From positions 36,199,232 to 36,263,231 of the forward strand of contig CM070599.1 in NCBI GenBank assembly GCA_036346395.1: a stretch of DNA of 64,000 nucleotides. The letters run 5' to 3'. Origin of the DNA: Hsuehochloa calcarea. Lineage: Eukaryota; Streptophyta; Magnoliopsida; Poales; Poaceae. Numbering within the stretch: position 1 is the stretch's first letter; the number at the start of each line of letters is the position of its first letter. A program made the translations under genes and the position numbers. Of this stretch, positions 32,629 to 43,522 are shown one piece after another. Under the pieces are notes generated by a model that saw only the letters and a program-made list of their open reading frames with translations, was not told where the DNA came from and did no database searches.

Positions 32629-35308
32629 TGTCAGATTCGGATTTTGTAAATTCAAATCTTCTGTAAAATTATTGTGTTATTCCATGCATCAGGATGCAGT
32701 AGATAGTACTCACAGACACATTGATGAATCATTTCATACAAGGCGTAAACTAAACCATTCAATATATTACAACCTCAGAATGACATAGACCACGTCGGGC
32801 TAAGTTTTACAAAATGGCCGAACAGTACAATATTGATTACATTACATAGATAGCAACGTAACTACAGTGGAGGGAAAAGGGGGTAGAGCGCATCTCTCCA
32901 CAGGCAAGCCACTGGGGTAATCTGTGTACGACGGATATTACCCAAGAGGTTGGATAATATCTGTTGTACGCAAGTACCCAACGAGTCTACTAGACTGATG
33001 GAAGATCTAGACTACAGACTAGACTACTCTTCATCGTTTCCCTGTCCGTCGACTTTTGGTTCTTCATAGTACGCGTAGTCCCCTTGATCCACATCATCTG
33101 GAGGGTTTGGGGGGAGAGCGAGAATAAGCACAACTTCCATACTCACGAGCCAACACACAAGATGCAATAATATACATGCATGGCTTAACAAAGAGGGCTT
33201 GAGTTCTTTTATTTGCTAAAGCAACATTTTTAATTATCATAATTGTAAATTCCTATGACTTAGCATTTTTAACAAATTTTATTTTATTAAAGAGAGTAAT
33301 TACAATATTAAATAAATAGTATAGGTTCCCTCCATCGGAAACTCTACAAATGCTTCATTTGATTAGGGCTATCCCCGTATATTAACAACACTGGATACGA
33401 CGATCCAGGAAAAATCAAACCTCAGGCTAGATGAGCCGACCTGGTTTTTATACCACCCACAAAGATTTTTTAAATAGAACAAACTCAAGTTAAGTTCCTA
33501 TGTCCGCCTTTGACCGTAGACACGACTGTTTAAACAGTTTAGACTCTGCAGATGTTGTACACTGTACCCACAAGAGATAATCATACTCGTTGCCCCACAT
33601 GATTCTTTAGTCATGTGATTGAGCGACCATCACAGTAACTTCTCAAATTATTTCGCCCCTCCCGTCATCACACATGTATGGGCCTCGCCCATAAGTTGTG
33701 CGAGATGTTCACCTCAGCAACTAGCGCAGCTGGTTTAACCACAATGCCTAGCGCGACTGGTAACTTCACCATGTACTGGTGTCCCATTCAAGCCAGAGCA
33801 TATCCAGAGCTTGCACGATCCCGCTATCCCTCCAGCGAGATAACATTCGGAGTTTAATAAATTTACTAAGCCAAGTTGTACTTTACGGACCTGTGGTTGT
33901 ACTTGTTTTACACAGGAGGTCAAGACAAGATTAAGTCCTTAATCCATCTAGACGGTTTATATCACCTACCAACCACGCTCGTGCACGACGGCACCCACCA
34001 TTCCTTCCATCCACCCAGATGTTGTACTAGTAAGTTGTTTAGGGTTTTGGGGAGGAAAAACCAATTATCACAACACGCCAATCATTTGCACACAATGACT
34101 GCCCAAAATCACTCTCATGATTAAAATATGATGATTAGGACATTTATTATCCCGGTACTTAAGCAAGACTAGCATGTCGCCTACGTACAACCTATACTAG
34201 TATTTACTACATAGCTACTAGGGTGACATGGAATGAGAGATTCAATTTATCAAAGGATGGCTTAATAATTAATTAATCATCAAATTGATGTTTAACTACA
34301 TTGAGCTTTAACATACATTTGATTACAGAATTAAGCATGCAATTTTGATATTTTAAAATAAATATAATTTACATAAAATGTAGACTCAAAATGATTAAAG
34401 TATTAACTCGCCTTGGTTAAAGGCAGGAGGGTCTTGGTATTCTTGAGGTTGATCGAAGTGGAGGTCTCTCGCGTCTTCAAACCCTAATCAACGAATGTAA
34501 TGGAAAAAAGGCACAACAATAAAGAGAGAAAATAAATATAAAACCCATAACAAATGAACCCCAAATTAAACGAGACCAGTGCCATTAGCAAGATCTTGAA
34601 TTAAGAAAAATTTAGGAACAAGTTTCATAATTTTTGAAGTTATAACGAAGGAGATATGATTTTTTGAAACTTTTCCATTGGATTTTTAATTGAAAAATAA
34701 AAACAGAAAACCGGAAGAACCCTGTGCTGACACATGGCCCATGAACAGTGCTCGGTCCACCGCACAGTGTGTGGACCGAGTTCACGCGCACCGGTCCATA
34801 GGTCTACGGATTAGTGCCGGTGAGGCCCACCTGTCAATCACGCAGGAGGTACTTTAGCCAGGGCCCACCTGTCAGTCACACGCGAGGGGGGGTTAAAAGG
34901 GGGTGACGCATGGGCGCGGCGTCGCCTCGCCTTCTCCATCTCAGAGAGAGGGAGGGACAGAAGAGGGGGAAGGAAGGGAGCGGATGCGCGGGCGACGCCG
35001 GGAGGTGGGGGAAGTCGGAGGCAGAGCCAGGGCGGCTCGAGAGCTAGGGCGACGGCGAGCGAGGCGGGGAAGAAGGGGGCGACGACAACAGGGAAGGCGG
35101 TCGGGGAGGAGGGCGACGGCTTCGACTCGGAGGGGGAGAAGGAGGCAAGGTGGGGGAGGGGAAGAAGAGGAGGCGCGGTCGGGCTTTTATAGCCGAAGGG
35201 GGAAAGCGAGGGGCCAGCGGACGCGGTGGAGGATTGTACGACCGGGCGACAGGGAAGGAGGAGCGTGCGGTGCGGGCAGCCCGCGACACAGGCAACAGGG
35301 AAATATCT
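32629..35308 (-). repeat. LTR-D, Gypsy family, minus orientation, U3 truncated
   Basis: Begins TGTCAGATTCGGATTTTG, close to the ends of LTR-A to C and LTR-G. It runs through the same order of blocks into a GC-rich purine-biased U3 (34900-35300). It lacks the TGTAAC edge and is fused at about 35309 to plus-strand pol sequence. Confidence 0.75.
35185..35191 (-). promoter_or_regulatory. TATA box of LTR-D
   Basis: The minus strand reads GGCTATAAAAGCCCG, in the same setting as the LTR-A to C boxes. Confidence 0.65.
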
Positions 35309-35507
35309 GCCTTATCCAGAGCATCCGATCAAGATCTTCGAGGTCATCGAGAAGCAAACAAGACATTAGATAATCCGTCTTTGCAAAGTCCAGTGGAGCA
35401 ACCACTCAGCAAGAGAAGCCACCTGGGAGTGCGAAGACCAATTAAAGCTGGATTTTCCGTCCTTGTTCCCAAAGCAGTTTGAATCTCGGGGTCGAGATTC
35501 TGTTTAA
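35309..35507 (+). pseudogene. Gypsy polyprotein C-terminus fragment
   Basis: The plus strand encodes HPIKIFEVIEKQTRH, one stop, then VQWSNHSAREATWECEDQLK and FPSLFPKQFESRGRDSV, ending TAA at 35505-35507. The W-S-N-H-x3-E-A-T-W-E block is the hallmark of the C-terminus after integrase in plant Ty3/Gypsy (Tekay/Del-type) elements. Only about 65 codons remain, placed right before a polypurine tract and LTR-E. Confidence 0.85.
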
Positions 35508-35519
35508 GGAGGGTAGGTT
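35506..35519 (+). promoter_or_regulatory. Polypurine tract before LTR-E
   Basis: AAGGAGGGTAGGTT is followed directly by TGTAAT. It is nearly the same tract as in the array element and overlaps the pol stop codon. Confidence 0.8.
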
Positions 35520-36482
35520 TGTAATATTCTTATTTTCAAACCATATTGCAAATAAGCATTGTATTTCAAAATTTCCTAGCGTATAGCAAAAACTCTTGTT
35601 TGTGTTTGAATTTTTTTTTGCAATTCGTCGATTTATTCCCCACCGGCCCATCTTCCACCGACTGCGCTTCCTCCTCACAAATTTCACCTCTCCCGCCGCC
35701 TTCTTCCCTCCTTGTTCCTTCCCTAGCGGTCGCGCATTGCGCCGCTTGTCCTGCGGCGCCGGATCGCGCAGCCTCGGCCGTCGCCGCCATCGCGCCGCCG
35801 CCTGCGGCGCCGGGACTATGCGCGCTTTGCCGGCCGCCGCCGCGCCGATGCGATACCGAGCAGCCTCGCCATCGTCGCCGCTCGCCACGCCAGATTGCCG
35901 CCGGACCGCTCCCACTGCTCCGCAAGCGCCAGGTTGCCGCTTCCGCCACTCGCCGGACGATCAAGTCGCCGCGGCACACTGTGGCGGGTCCGAGCTGCGC
36001 GCCAGATGCGCACGCCTGTGTCACCCGCCCGCGCAAGTCGCCTTGTTGGGCCACCACCTCCCCATCCCATCGCCCGCTCCCACTCGCCGCCTGTCAGATC
36101 CGCCGCCAGTCGCCCATGTCACCGCTCGGAGCGACGCCTCAACGGCCTCGCCTCCGGCTATAAGAGCCCTGGCCTCCCCTTCTTCTTCCCTACCCACCTC
36201 AACCTTCTCTTCATCGAGTCGGCCGAGCCCCCACTCGCTTTGGCCGCGCTGGGCCCCACCAGATCGGCCGCCTGCACCGCCTCGCCGGCACGGGCACCGT
36301 CGCGAGGTGCCATAGGATCCGCGGACTTCACCCCTCTCCTTCCCCGCCTCCGGCCTCCCCTTCTCCTCCGCCTCGATCGCCGCCACCCCACCGATTCAAC
36401 CGCCTTCGAGCCGCCCTGGCTCCGTCTCCGGTTTCCCCACCTCCCGGCGTCGCCCGAGCACCCGCTCCCTTCCTCCCAAATT
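35520..36482 (+). repeat. LTR-E, Gypsy family, plus orientation, 3' truncated
   Basis: Starts TGTAATATTCTTATTTTC after the polypurine tract. It has a GC-rich U3 with a TATA-like CTATAAGAG at about 36159, and is cut off at about 36482 where DUF177 gene 3' sequence begins. A related fragment is at 40366-40950. Confidence 0.7.
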
Positions 36483-36836
36483 CAGTATAGTTAAATGCGG
36501 GGTTCTAGACATGATCAGCCACTGGATAATCATATCTATTGATCTTTATTTTATATACATAGCACACGAGCTTCCTAGCTCCATAAATATAGCATTCGGA
36601 TCAAAGAGCCAGTGGGTTGCAAATTGAAGGGAGCTAGTGTCTTATTTAACATGCCAATAACCCATCTTCCTGGTTGAGCAAGTGGTTGCAGCTTGCATTC
36701 CTTCATGATTTCGCAGTAGTATCCATTGTATGAAGCATTATAAGAGACTCCACTGGAACTTCAGAGATGTCCAGTAATTCAGTTAGGCGCTTTATCCAGA
36801 GTTTTCTTCAGATCAAGAAGTTTTGACCACCTTTGC
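36483..36836 (-). pseudogene. Duplicated 3' end of the DUF177 gene
   Basis: Nearly identical to 40951-41303. It includes the last codons of exon 7 (...LKKTLDKAPN then TGA, read on the minus strand) and downstream untranslated DNA. It is cut inside exon 7 at 36836, where MULE 3 sequence starts. Confidence 0.85.
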
Positions 36837-39589
36837 TCCCAGGCATTTTCTCTATATTTGGTTGCCTTGGTCTTGGTCTCTCGATGTGGGCCAACAAGTC
36901 ATGCCCTCAACGAGGTTGCAGCGGTGCTCATAAGTCTTGTTGTACTCTGCAATAGAGTAACATGGTGCTATGTAGTCATCAAGGGCTGCTCCTCCAATTG
37001 ATGCATGCAATGGCATGTGGGCAAGGCAAACCAGACGATTGCCAATATCTGCATGAACAAGTTCTACTATCCAAGTTCACTAAGAACCTATGATCTCTAT
37101 GTGTGACCTCAAAACCATTGACCATTGTACGGCATGAGCGACTCATTGATGTAGACCTTCATTTTCTTGAATATTGGGGCATGTCACACTGTCACTTCTG
37201 CCTTGCCTTTGTTGGTATGGATTCTAACCATCACTTTCCTCCTTATCCACTCAAACATGCGATGATAGGGAGGTACCTTGACTCAACTATGGCATGATTG
37301 AATGATTCACACATGTTGTTGTCCCGATTCTGACATGATCCCAACGAACCATGCCTGCTCCAATGTTGTGGATCTGTCCTCATGATTCATTAGCACCTTG
37401 AGGTATCCTTTGCAAGCCTTGCCCAATGGTAGTTGAAAAGATTGACACATGGAGATTTGGCACACAACGAAACTATTACATGAAGCCTTGTTCTTGTAAG
37501 TCTTCTGAAGTTGGCATAGATGTGTCTTGCACACATCCTATGCTCGACCTTAGGTACCCAATCTTGAAACTGACATTTAGTAGGCCTGCAACAAACAAGC
37601 AGTTAAGTCGCATATGACAAATTGGATGAATAAACACTAATGTGACTTACTTTTTGATGCGAGATGATTACCCATCCTTCGCCATCTCCAATTTCTATAT
37701 CTTTGAAGAAAACCCCAGAACCGGTCCATGACTCATTAGTTTCCTTCTACCCAACCATGCTTAGGGTAATCGATTGTTTGCATCTCTTCCCATTGCACAA
37801 ATTAGCTCCCCATTGGTTGGACCTTTGAAGAAACAACCATCTAAACCTATCACTTTCCTACACCAGCTAAGAAACCTCTTTTGCAAGCATCCAAACAAAT
37901 ATACATTACGTGAAAAAGCGACGGGCATCTGGATGTAGCTTAACCACTCTTGTGCTACGGATTGCTCTAGAAGCTCCATTTGGTGTCAAAGACCCTACCA
38001 TACTCTCCTTCTTGGAGTCTAATACCTACGCATTACAATGGACTTAGCTCTTTTGCACTTAGCTATGCTCACATCGCATGCATTTGTTCTGTCTTTTTGC
38101 TTCAAGTGCTCAAGCTTCGGGTTGGGTTTCCCATTATGGCACTCTCAAACTTTTCTATTCTCCAGAAGTGACAAGTTTGTTGTCCCTTCTTGGGGGCATG
38201 TGTGCTCATCCTTGAAACTACTCACTATCCATCCTTACATCCTCTTTATTTGACAACAAGATAAACCAAGGACATTTGGCCCTCACATTGAGCCCTAACC
38301 TTTTGTTGTCATTCTTGCAAAAATTAATAACATGTCTCCTCTCTCCATCTTGCCCTAGACTTGAATGAAGTCCCCTGCGGCTAAAACCCATGCCCAAGCT
38401 AAAAGTAGGAGACTTGCTTTGGGGTCATACCTAGGTACTTGGGTTTCCTCCTCGGGCTCACCATCTTGCACCTTCCTCAATTGTCCTCTTCCTCATCTCG
38501 GAAAAGTAAAAGTGTCCATCGTCTCCTCCTTGTCCCTTGACTCATCAATGGCCACCAAATGCCCGACCTTGTACCTCTTTCTTAGTCACTGGCAAGTCTT
38601 GTAGTCGACCTTTGCCTTCCCTTCATATCGGCAATGTATTGTAGAACTTCAACTTGCGGGCAATATCCTTTGCAATATCATTGGTGACACCTCAATCACC
38701 TCCACCTCCTTGGAAGCATCTAATTCCTCATCATCATCGTGTGCATCAAGCTTCCTCTCATCTTCCCAATCCTTGTCTTCATCTCCTTTGTCACCAACAC
38801 CATCACCATCCCAGCCAACATCATCATCAACTCCCTTGCCTCAACAAATATATCCACAACACCCCATCGGTGATTGATCGACCATGATGGCGGTCCTCAT
38901 CATTTGTTAGCGCCCTCAATCCGGTCTTCAATGCTTTCGAAGCGCGGTGCATAGTACCAACTCCACATCCTCACAATGGTCCTTCAAATGGCCTTGGACC
39001 TCCGTGCGACAACTTATCCCGATCTATTAAGACATGCCGTCTCTTCCTCATGATAATGCAATCTCTTCCCATCATCAAAGAAATCCCCGAAATGGAACCT
39101 AACATTAGCTTGTCCAAATTATCCATTGCTAAATCGAGTAGCGAAATCACGCTTGATATACCTACATGCAAAATAACACTAACCATTACTCTAAGAACAA
39201 CACTAATCAAGTAGCTCCACAAACAACCAGAGATAATGCGCGGATCTAGGATTGAAGAACTCACCTTTAGCCTGTCCTTGTTCACGCCGCATCAAACTAC
39301 GAACCTAGTCGCGCGATAACAAACCTAGCCCAGCCGCGAGAGGAGAGCGAGGCGAGTGGCGAGAGAGAAGGCGGACGAGTGCGGGCGCCGCTCGAGGCAT
39401 ATGCGGGACCCGGTCGAGTCGTGCGAGGCCACTGCGCCGCGTGGATGCCACGTCGGCCCAAACCGCCGTCTCCGCGCGGAGGGACCGATTGCCGGTATGG
39501 AAAGTTTGAGGTCGTTATATCCTTATTTAAGTTCGGGGACCAAAATTAATCATCGGGTATAGTTGAGGGACGAAGAATGGACTTATCCC
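36837..39589 (-). mobile_element. MULE 3, one terminal repeat visible
   Basis: The right end reads GACGAAGAATGGACTTATCCC at 39589, preceded by TTCGGGGACCAAAATTAAT. Read inward, this begins GGGATAAGTCCATTCTTCGT, a MULE-type terminus. The left terminal repeat is not visible; that edge abuts the truncated exon-7 copy. Transposase remnants read on the minus strand. Confidence 0.65.
36850..39285 (-). pseudogene. MULE 3 transposase, decayed
   Basis: N-terminal remnants near 38970-39120 resemble the RFHFG...Y-x-GG...DRDKLS domain of plant MULEs, in shifting frames. Around 37761-37979 the catalytic core start is clear: WCRKVIGLDGCFFKGPTNGE then LICAMGRDANN, matching the family pattern RPVIGLDGCFLKGxxGGQLLxAVGRDANN, with D of LDG as a likely catalytic residue. 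Further on, 37307-37534 encodes MULE-like residues (QLQKTYKNKASCNSF). Many stops interrupt the whole. Confidence 0.7.
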
Positions 39590-40365
39590 TCCATATATTA
39601 ACAACCTTTGGATCTGACGATCGGGAAAAATCAAACCTCGGGCTAGATGGCCGACTGGTTTTATACCACCACAAAGATTTTTTAAATAGAACAAACTCAA
39701 GTTAAGTTCTCATGTCCGCCTTTGGCCGTAGACACATTTTTAAGCAGTTTAGACTCTGCGGAGGTTGTACTGTACCCACAAGAGATAATCATACTCGTTG
39801 CCCCCACATGATTCTTTAGTCATGTGATTGAGCGACCATCACAGTAACTTCTCAAATTATTTCGCCCCTCCGTCATCACACTGTATGGGCCTCGCCCATA
39901 AGTTGTCGAGATGTTTACCTCGGCAACGCGGGTGGTTTAACCACAGCCTAGCTCATTGGTAACTTCACCGTATGCGGTGTCCCATTCAAGCGGAGCATAT
40001 CCGGGCTTGCGATCATATCCTCCGCGAGATAACATTGGAGTTTAATAAATTTACTAAGCCAAGTTGTACTTTACGGACCTGTGGTTGTACTTATTTTACA
40101 CGGGTGGTCATGACAAGATTAAGTTCTTAATCCATCTAGACGGTTTATATCACCTACCAACCACGCTCGTGCACGACGGCACCCACCATTCTTTCCATCC
40201 ACCCAGATGTGGTACTAGTAAGTTGTTTAGGGTTTTGGGGAGGAAAAATCAATTATCACAACACGCCAGTCATTTGCACACAATGACAGCCCAAAATCAC
40301 TCTCATGATTAAAAGTTGATGGTTAGGATATTTATTATCCCGGTACTTAAGCAAGACTAGCATGT
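39590..40365 (-). repeat. LTR-D-like fragment
   Basis: Matches 33372-34174 of LTR-D in the same order and orientation. Short differences cluster at CAG/CTG-type sites. It is fused directly to an LTR-E-like piece at 40366. Confidence 0.8.
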
Positions 40366-40950
40366 CGCTCCCACCTGCTCCGTCTGCGCCAGGGCCGTCG
40401 CCTCCGCCACTTGCTCCGGACGACCGAAGTCGTCGCGTGCCCCAATGGCGGTCGGCCGTCTTGTTGTGCATGCGCCGCAGCGCCTGTGTCCTCGCCCTGA
40501 GTCGCTTTGTTGGGCCACCACTCCCCATCCCATCGCCCGCTTCCCACTCGCCGCTCGCGCAGCCGTGCCGCCAGTCGCCTATGTCACCGCTCTGAGCGCG
40601 ACGCCTCAACGCCTCGCCTCTCCCACAGGCTATAAGAGCCTGGCCTCCTCCCTTCTTCTTCCCTACCCACCTCAACCTTTCTCTTCATCGAGTCGGCCGA
40701 GCCCCACCTCGCTTTGGCCGCGCCGCCCCACACCGACGGGCCGCCTGCACCGCTCAGGCCTGCACTGGGCAATCGTCAGGTGCCATAGGATCCGCGGACT
40801 TCACCCCTCTCCTTCCCCGCCTCCGGCCTCCCCTTCTCCTCCGCCTCGATCGCCGCCACCCCACCGATTCAACCGCCTTCGAGCCGCCCTGGCTCCGCCT
40901 CCTGCTTCCACCTCCGCCGCCCCGAGCACCCGCTCCCTTCCTCCCAAATT
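40366..40950 (+). repeat. LTR-E-like fragment
   Basis: Matches about 35895-36482, including GGCTATAAGAGCCTGGCC and CATAGGATCCGCGGACTTC. It joins the DUF177 gene 3' sequence at the same point as in the first copy. Confidence 0.8.
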
Positions 40951-41246
40951 CAGTATAGTTAAATGCGGGGTTCTAGACATGATCAGCCACTGGATAATCA
41001 TATCTATTGATCTTTATTTTATATACATAGCACACGAGCTTCCTAGCTCCATAAATATAGCATTCGGATCAAAGAGCCAGTGGGTTGCAAATTGAAGGGA
41101 GCTAGTGTCTTATTTAACATGCCAATAACCCATCTTCCTGGTTGAGCAAGTGGTTGCAGCTTGCATTCCTTCATGATTTCGCAGTAGTATCCATTGTATG
41201 AAGCATTATAAGAGACTCCACTGGAACTTCAGAGATGTCCAGTAAT
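40951..41246 (-). other. 3' untranslated/downstream region of the DUF177 gene
   Basis: Unique apart from the duplicate at 36483-36790. I see no clear canonical polyadenylation signal, so the transcript end is not fixed. Confidence 0.5.
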
Positions 41247-42668
41247 TCAGTTAGGCGCTTTATCCAGAGTTTTCTTCAGATCAAGAAGTTTTGACCACCT
41301 TTGGCTGTAACGCTTCTTCTGGTTACCAACATCTGTGGATTTACAAGATAAGCAATCATTATAAGATATCTCTACATTACAAATCTAAAGTAATTGCAGG
41401 TCATCTTAATTAGGTAAGTGCATGCATACGTTGCCATACAACAGTAGAATTTTCACACGCCTCTGAACACGAACTCTGCATGATTTCCAAATGTTGATCA
41501 GAAAATCAATATGACAGGGCTGTACGTGAAGTTATTTCACCTTGGTTGATGCCGTTAATCGTATCGTTTCTTGGATTACCGAGTCAAGATCAACCTCGAC
41601 TCCTGGTCTCACATAGATGACCTGTTTAAGGGTCGAAACATTTATGGCAATATGTTTGAGGGTGAGTAAGAAGTAGGAATATACAAAGGCAATGCCAGCT
41701 TGAGAAAGGAGAACACGTACTGATGGATCGCTGTCTCCAATATCAGGCATCCCACTCTGATCTTTCCTGGACGAGGACAGAACTGTTATGTTGAAGTGCT
41801 CATCAATCTGCAACAAAAGCACATTAATTGTTGCTAGCCACACTCTGTCATGCGATCTAATGTTTTTTTAGTAAGTGCACAACAGTTTCCAGACGTGCCA
41901 TGTCATCATACAACAGAGAGGATTCCAAGTGAGCACTGTACCTTTGCGCGGTAGGGCGAGGAGCAGGAACAGCATATTTTGCTGAACGACGTGACGACTC
42001 GCCCTTTTATCGACATTCCAAACTGAGTATGCTGAAAGCAGATCACACAACCATCAGTCAGTTCCTCATCTGCATACCTACTTGATCTCGCTCACTGAAT
42101 GTTTTCACTTTTCAGATGGACATCAGTTTCTTGTGACAACGATACGCAGAATTCAGAGCACGAGCATGCATGCCGTCGACCGCGCGACCGAGTCAATTAC
42201 CTGCTGAACTAGGAGGTGCACTAGGACGTCGGCATCCCTCTGCCCATCTTCGATCAGGTCATCCAGGTGCAGCTGCCGCAGCGTCAGGTCGAAGTCGCTG
42301 CTCCACTGGTCCCCTCCCCCGCACGACGTCCCGACAGAGACCAGGCTCTGCCGCGCGCCGGTTCCCCTCCGGCGGCTCCTCCTGAGGCTCTGGATCGACG
42401 CAAGCAGCAGCAGATGATGATGATGATGATGATGATGAGCAGCAGCTGCTTGACCATCCAAACGCAATCCACGTCATCCGTAGTATACGCTATTCACCTG
42501 TGTGACATCGACTTTTTTCGGCGACTCAGCGGGATAATCGTCTTCGGCTGGAACCTGCGCGTGAACGGCAAAGCTTTTGGTACATCTGCCGTGGCTTCTG
42601 CTGCTTGGGAGCTGCGCCGTGATCGGATTCGGCAGCAGCCTCAGCGCGGGGTTGCAAGCTCTCGCCAT
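41247..42668 (-). CDS. DUF177/YceD-like protein, probably chloroplast rRNA-accumulation factor, seven exons
   Basis: Coding exons on the minus strand are 42668-42498, 42389-42201, 42022-41942, 41807-41721, 41621-41541, 41475-41430 and 41332-41247. All have GT-AG borders and matching phases (0,0,0,0,0,1) and give 246 residues. Residues 1-57 (MARACNPALRLLPNPITAQL..., rich in Arg/Ser, few acids early) look like a chloroplast transit peptide. The DUF177 core follows: FDLTLRQLHLDDLIEDGQ, FGMSIKGRVVTSFSKICCSC-SSPY with the conserved Cys cluster, FNITVL, then VRPGVEVDLDSVIQETIRLT. After SSCSEAC comes a basic tail ending LKKTLDKAPN. Bacterial YceD and plant homologues act in accumulation of large-subunit rRNA; the function here is inferred from family. 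Intron 4 (99 bp) has no stop in frame. A (CAT)n repeat lies in intron 1. The last exon is also present as a truncated copy at 36785-36836. Confidence 0.9.
42413..42438 (+). repeat. Trinucleotide microsatellite (GAT)n in intron 1 of the DUF177 gene
   Basis: About eight GAT units. It lies just upstream of the acceptor used for exon 2. Confidence 0.8.
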
Positions 42669-43522
42669 GACTTCGTGTTGAGCACAGCTTCGGCTTTGCT
42701 GCGGTGGCACTGCCGCACTGGAGCCCTGGAGATACTAGTACCTTATCGGCTTATCTTTTGCTCCACCGTGGCGCCAGTGACGTGTGGTGCTGGTGCGTGC
42801 TGGATTTACGTACGTGACAGTCGCTGAACCACACCATGCTCGCCAAAGCGAGAAATGCCACGATTAGACATGAACTTTTTCGGCCCGCCCGAGCCCGACG
42901 AATCAATGAGCTTGGCCCAGCCCGACGTTCAGATGCCCACAATTTCACTATGCTTTTCCATCACGATCATTCACATGGGAGGACAGAATGTACGGCTTGG
43001 ATCCGTCTTGATTCTGATTTCTGACCGTTCACGGACAAATGTCATCCAAACGTGGAGGCAGAATATACGGTCCGGATCCTGCTGGGGAACTTGTAACGTG
43101 GCCGCGAAACACATGGAAAACGCACAAGATTCGGCCGTCGTGTCGGTCCAGGGGACATACCATCTTCGCCCATCACCATCCCCTGCTCCGCACTACCAGC
43201 CAGCTCTGCTTGCTTTTCTTCCGGCCTTCATAAATAGCCCACTCCGACAATTCTTTTCTTATCATTTGTACGTGTCAACTAATTTGGACATTTGTACGTG
43301 TCGACCAATGTCCAATGTTTACTCCAAAGATCATACTACCTAGGCTTATTCCTTAGGTCAAGATGAAAAGGTTACAAAATATCGGTGGCAAAAACACTTT
43401 CTACTCAGCTTCGTTACTGTAACATCAGCCACGTCTAACGTCTGCTGCAGTCCTATTCGGCTATTCTGCAGCCACCGGGCCACTGGCCGCCAGATTTGTG
43501 GATATTTTGGTGTCTGTTACAC
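42669..43522. other. 5' flank of the DUF177 gene
   Basis: It should hold the minus-strand promoter, but I see no convincing TATA close to the start codon. On the plus strand CTTCATAAATAGCCCACTCC at about 43229 looks like a TATA context, yet no gene follows before LTR-F. Two short direct repeats (ATTTGTACGTGTC(A/G)AC) occur at 43264-43306. Confidence 0.4.

Noticed and set aside
35546..36494. Open frames of 199-239 codons rich in Pro, Ser and Arg
   Set aside because: They coincide with the GC-rich U3 of LTR-E and recur in its fragment at 40366-40950 in changed frames.
42259..42477. Poly-Ser/poly-Ile/poly-His frames around 42413
   Set aside because: They are translations of the GAT microsatellite in intron 1 of the DUF177 gene.
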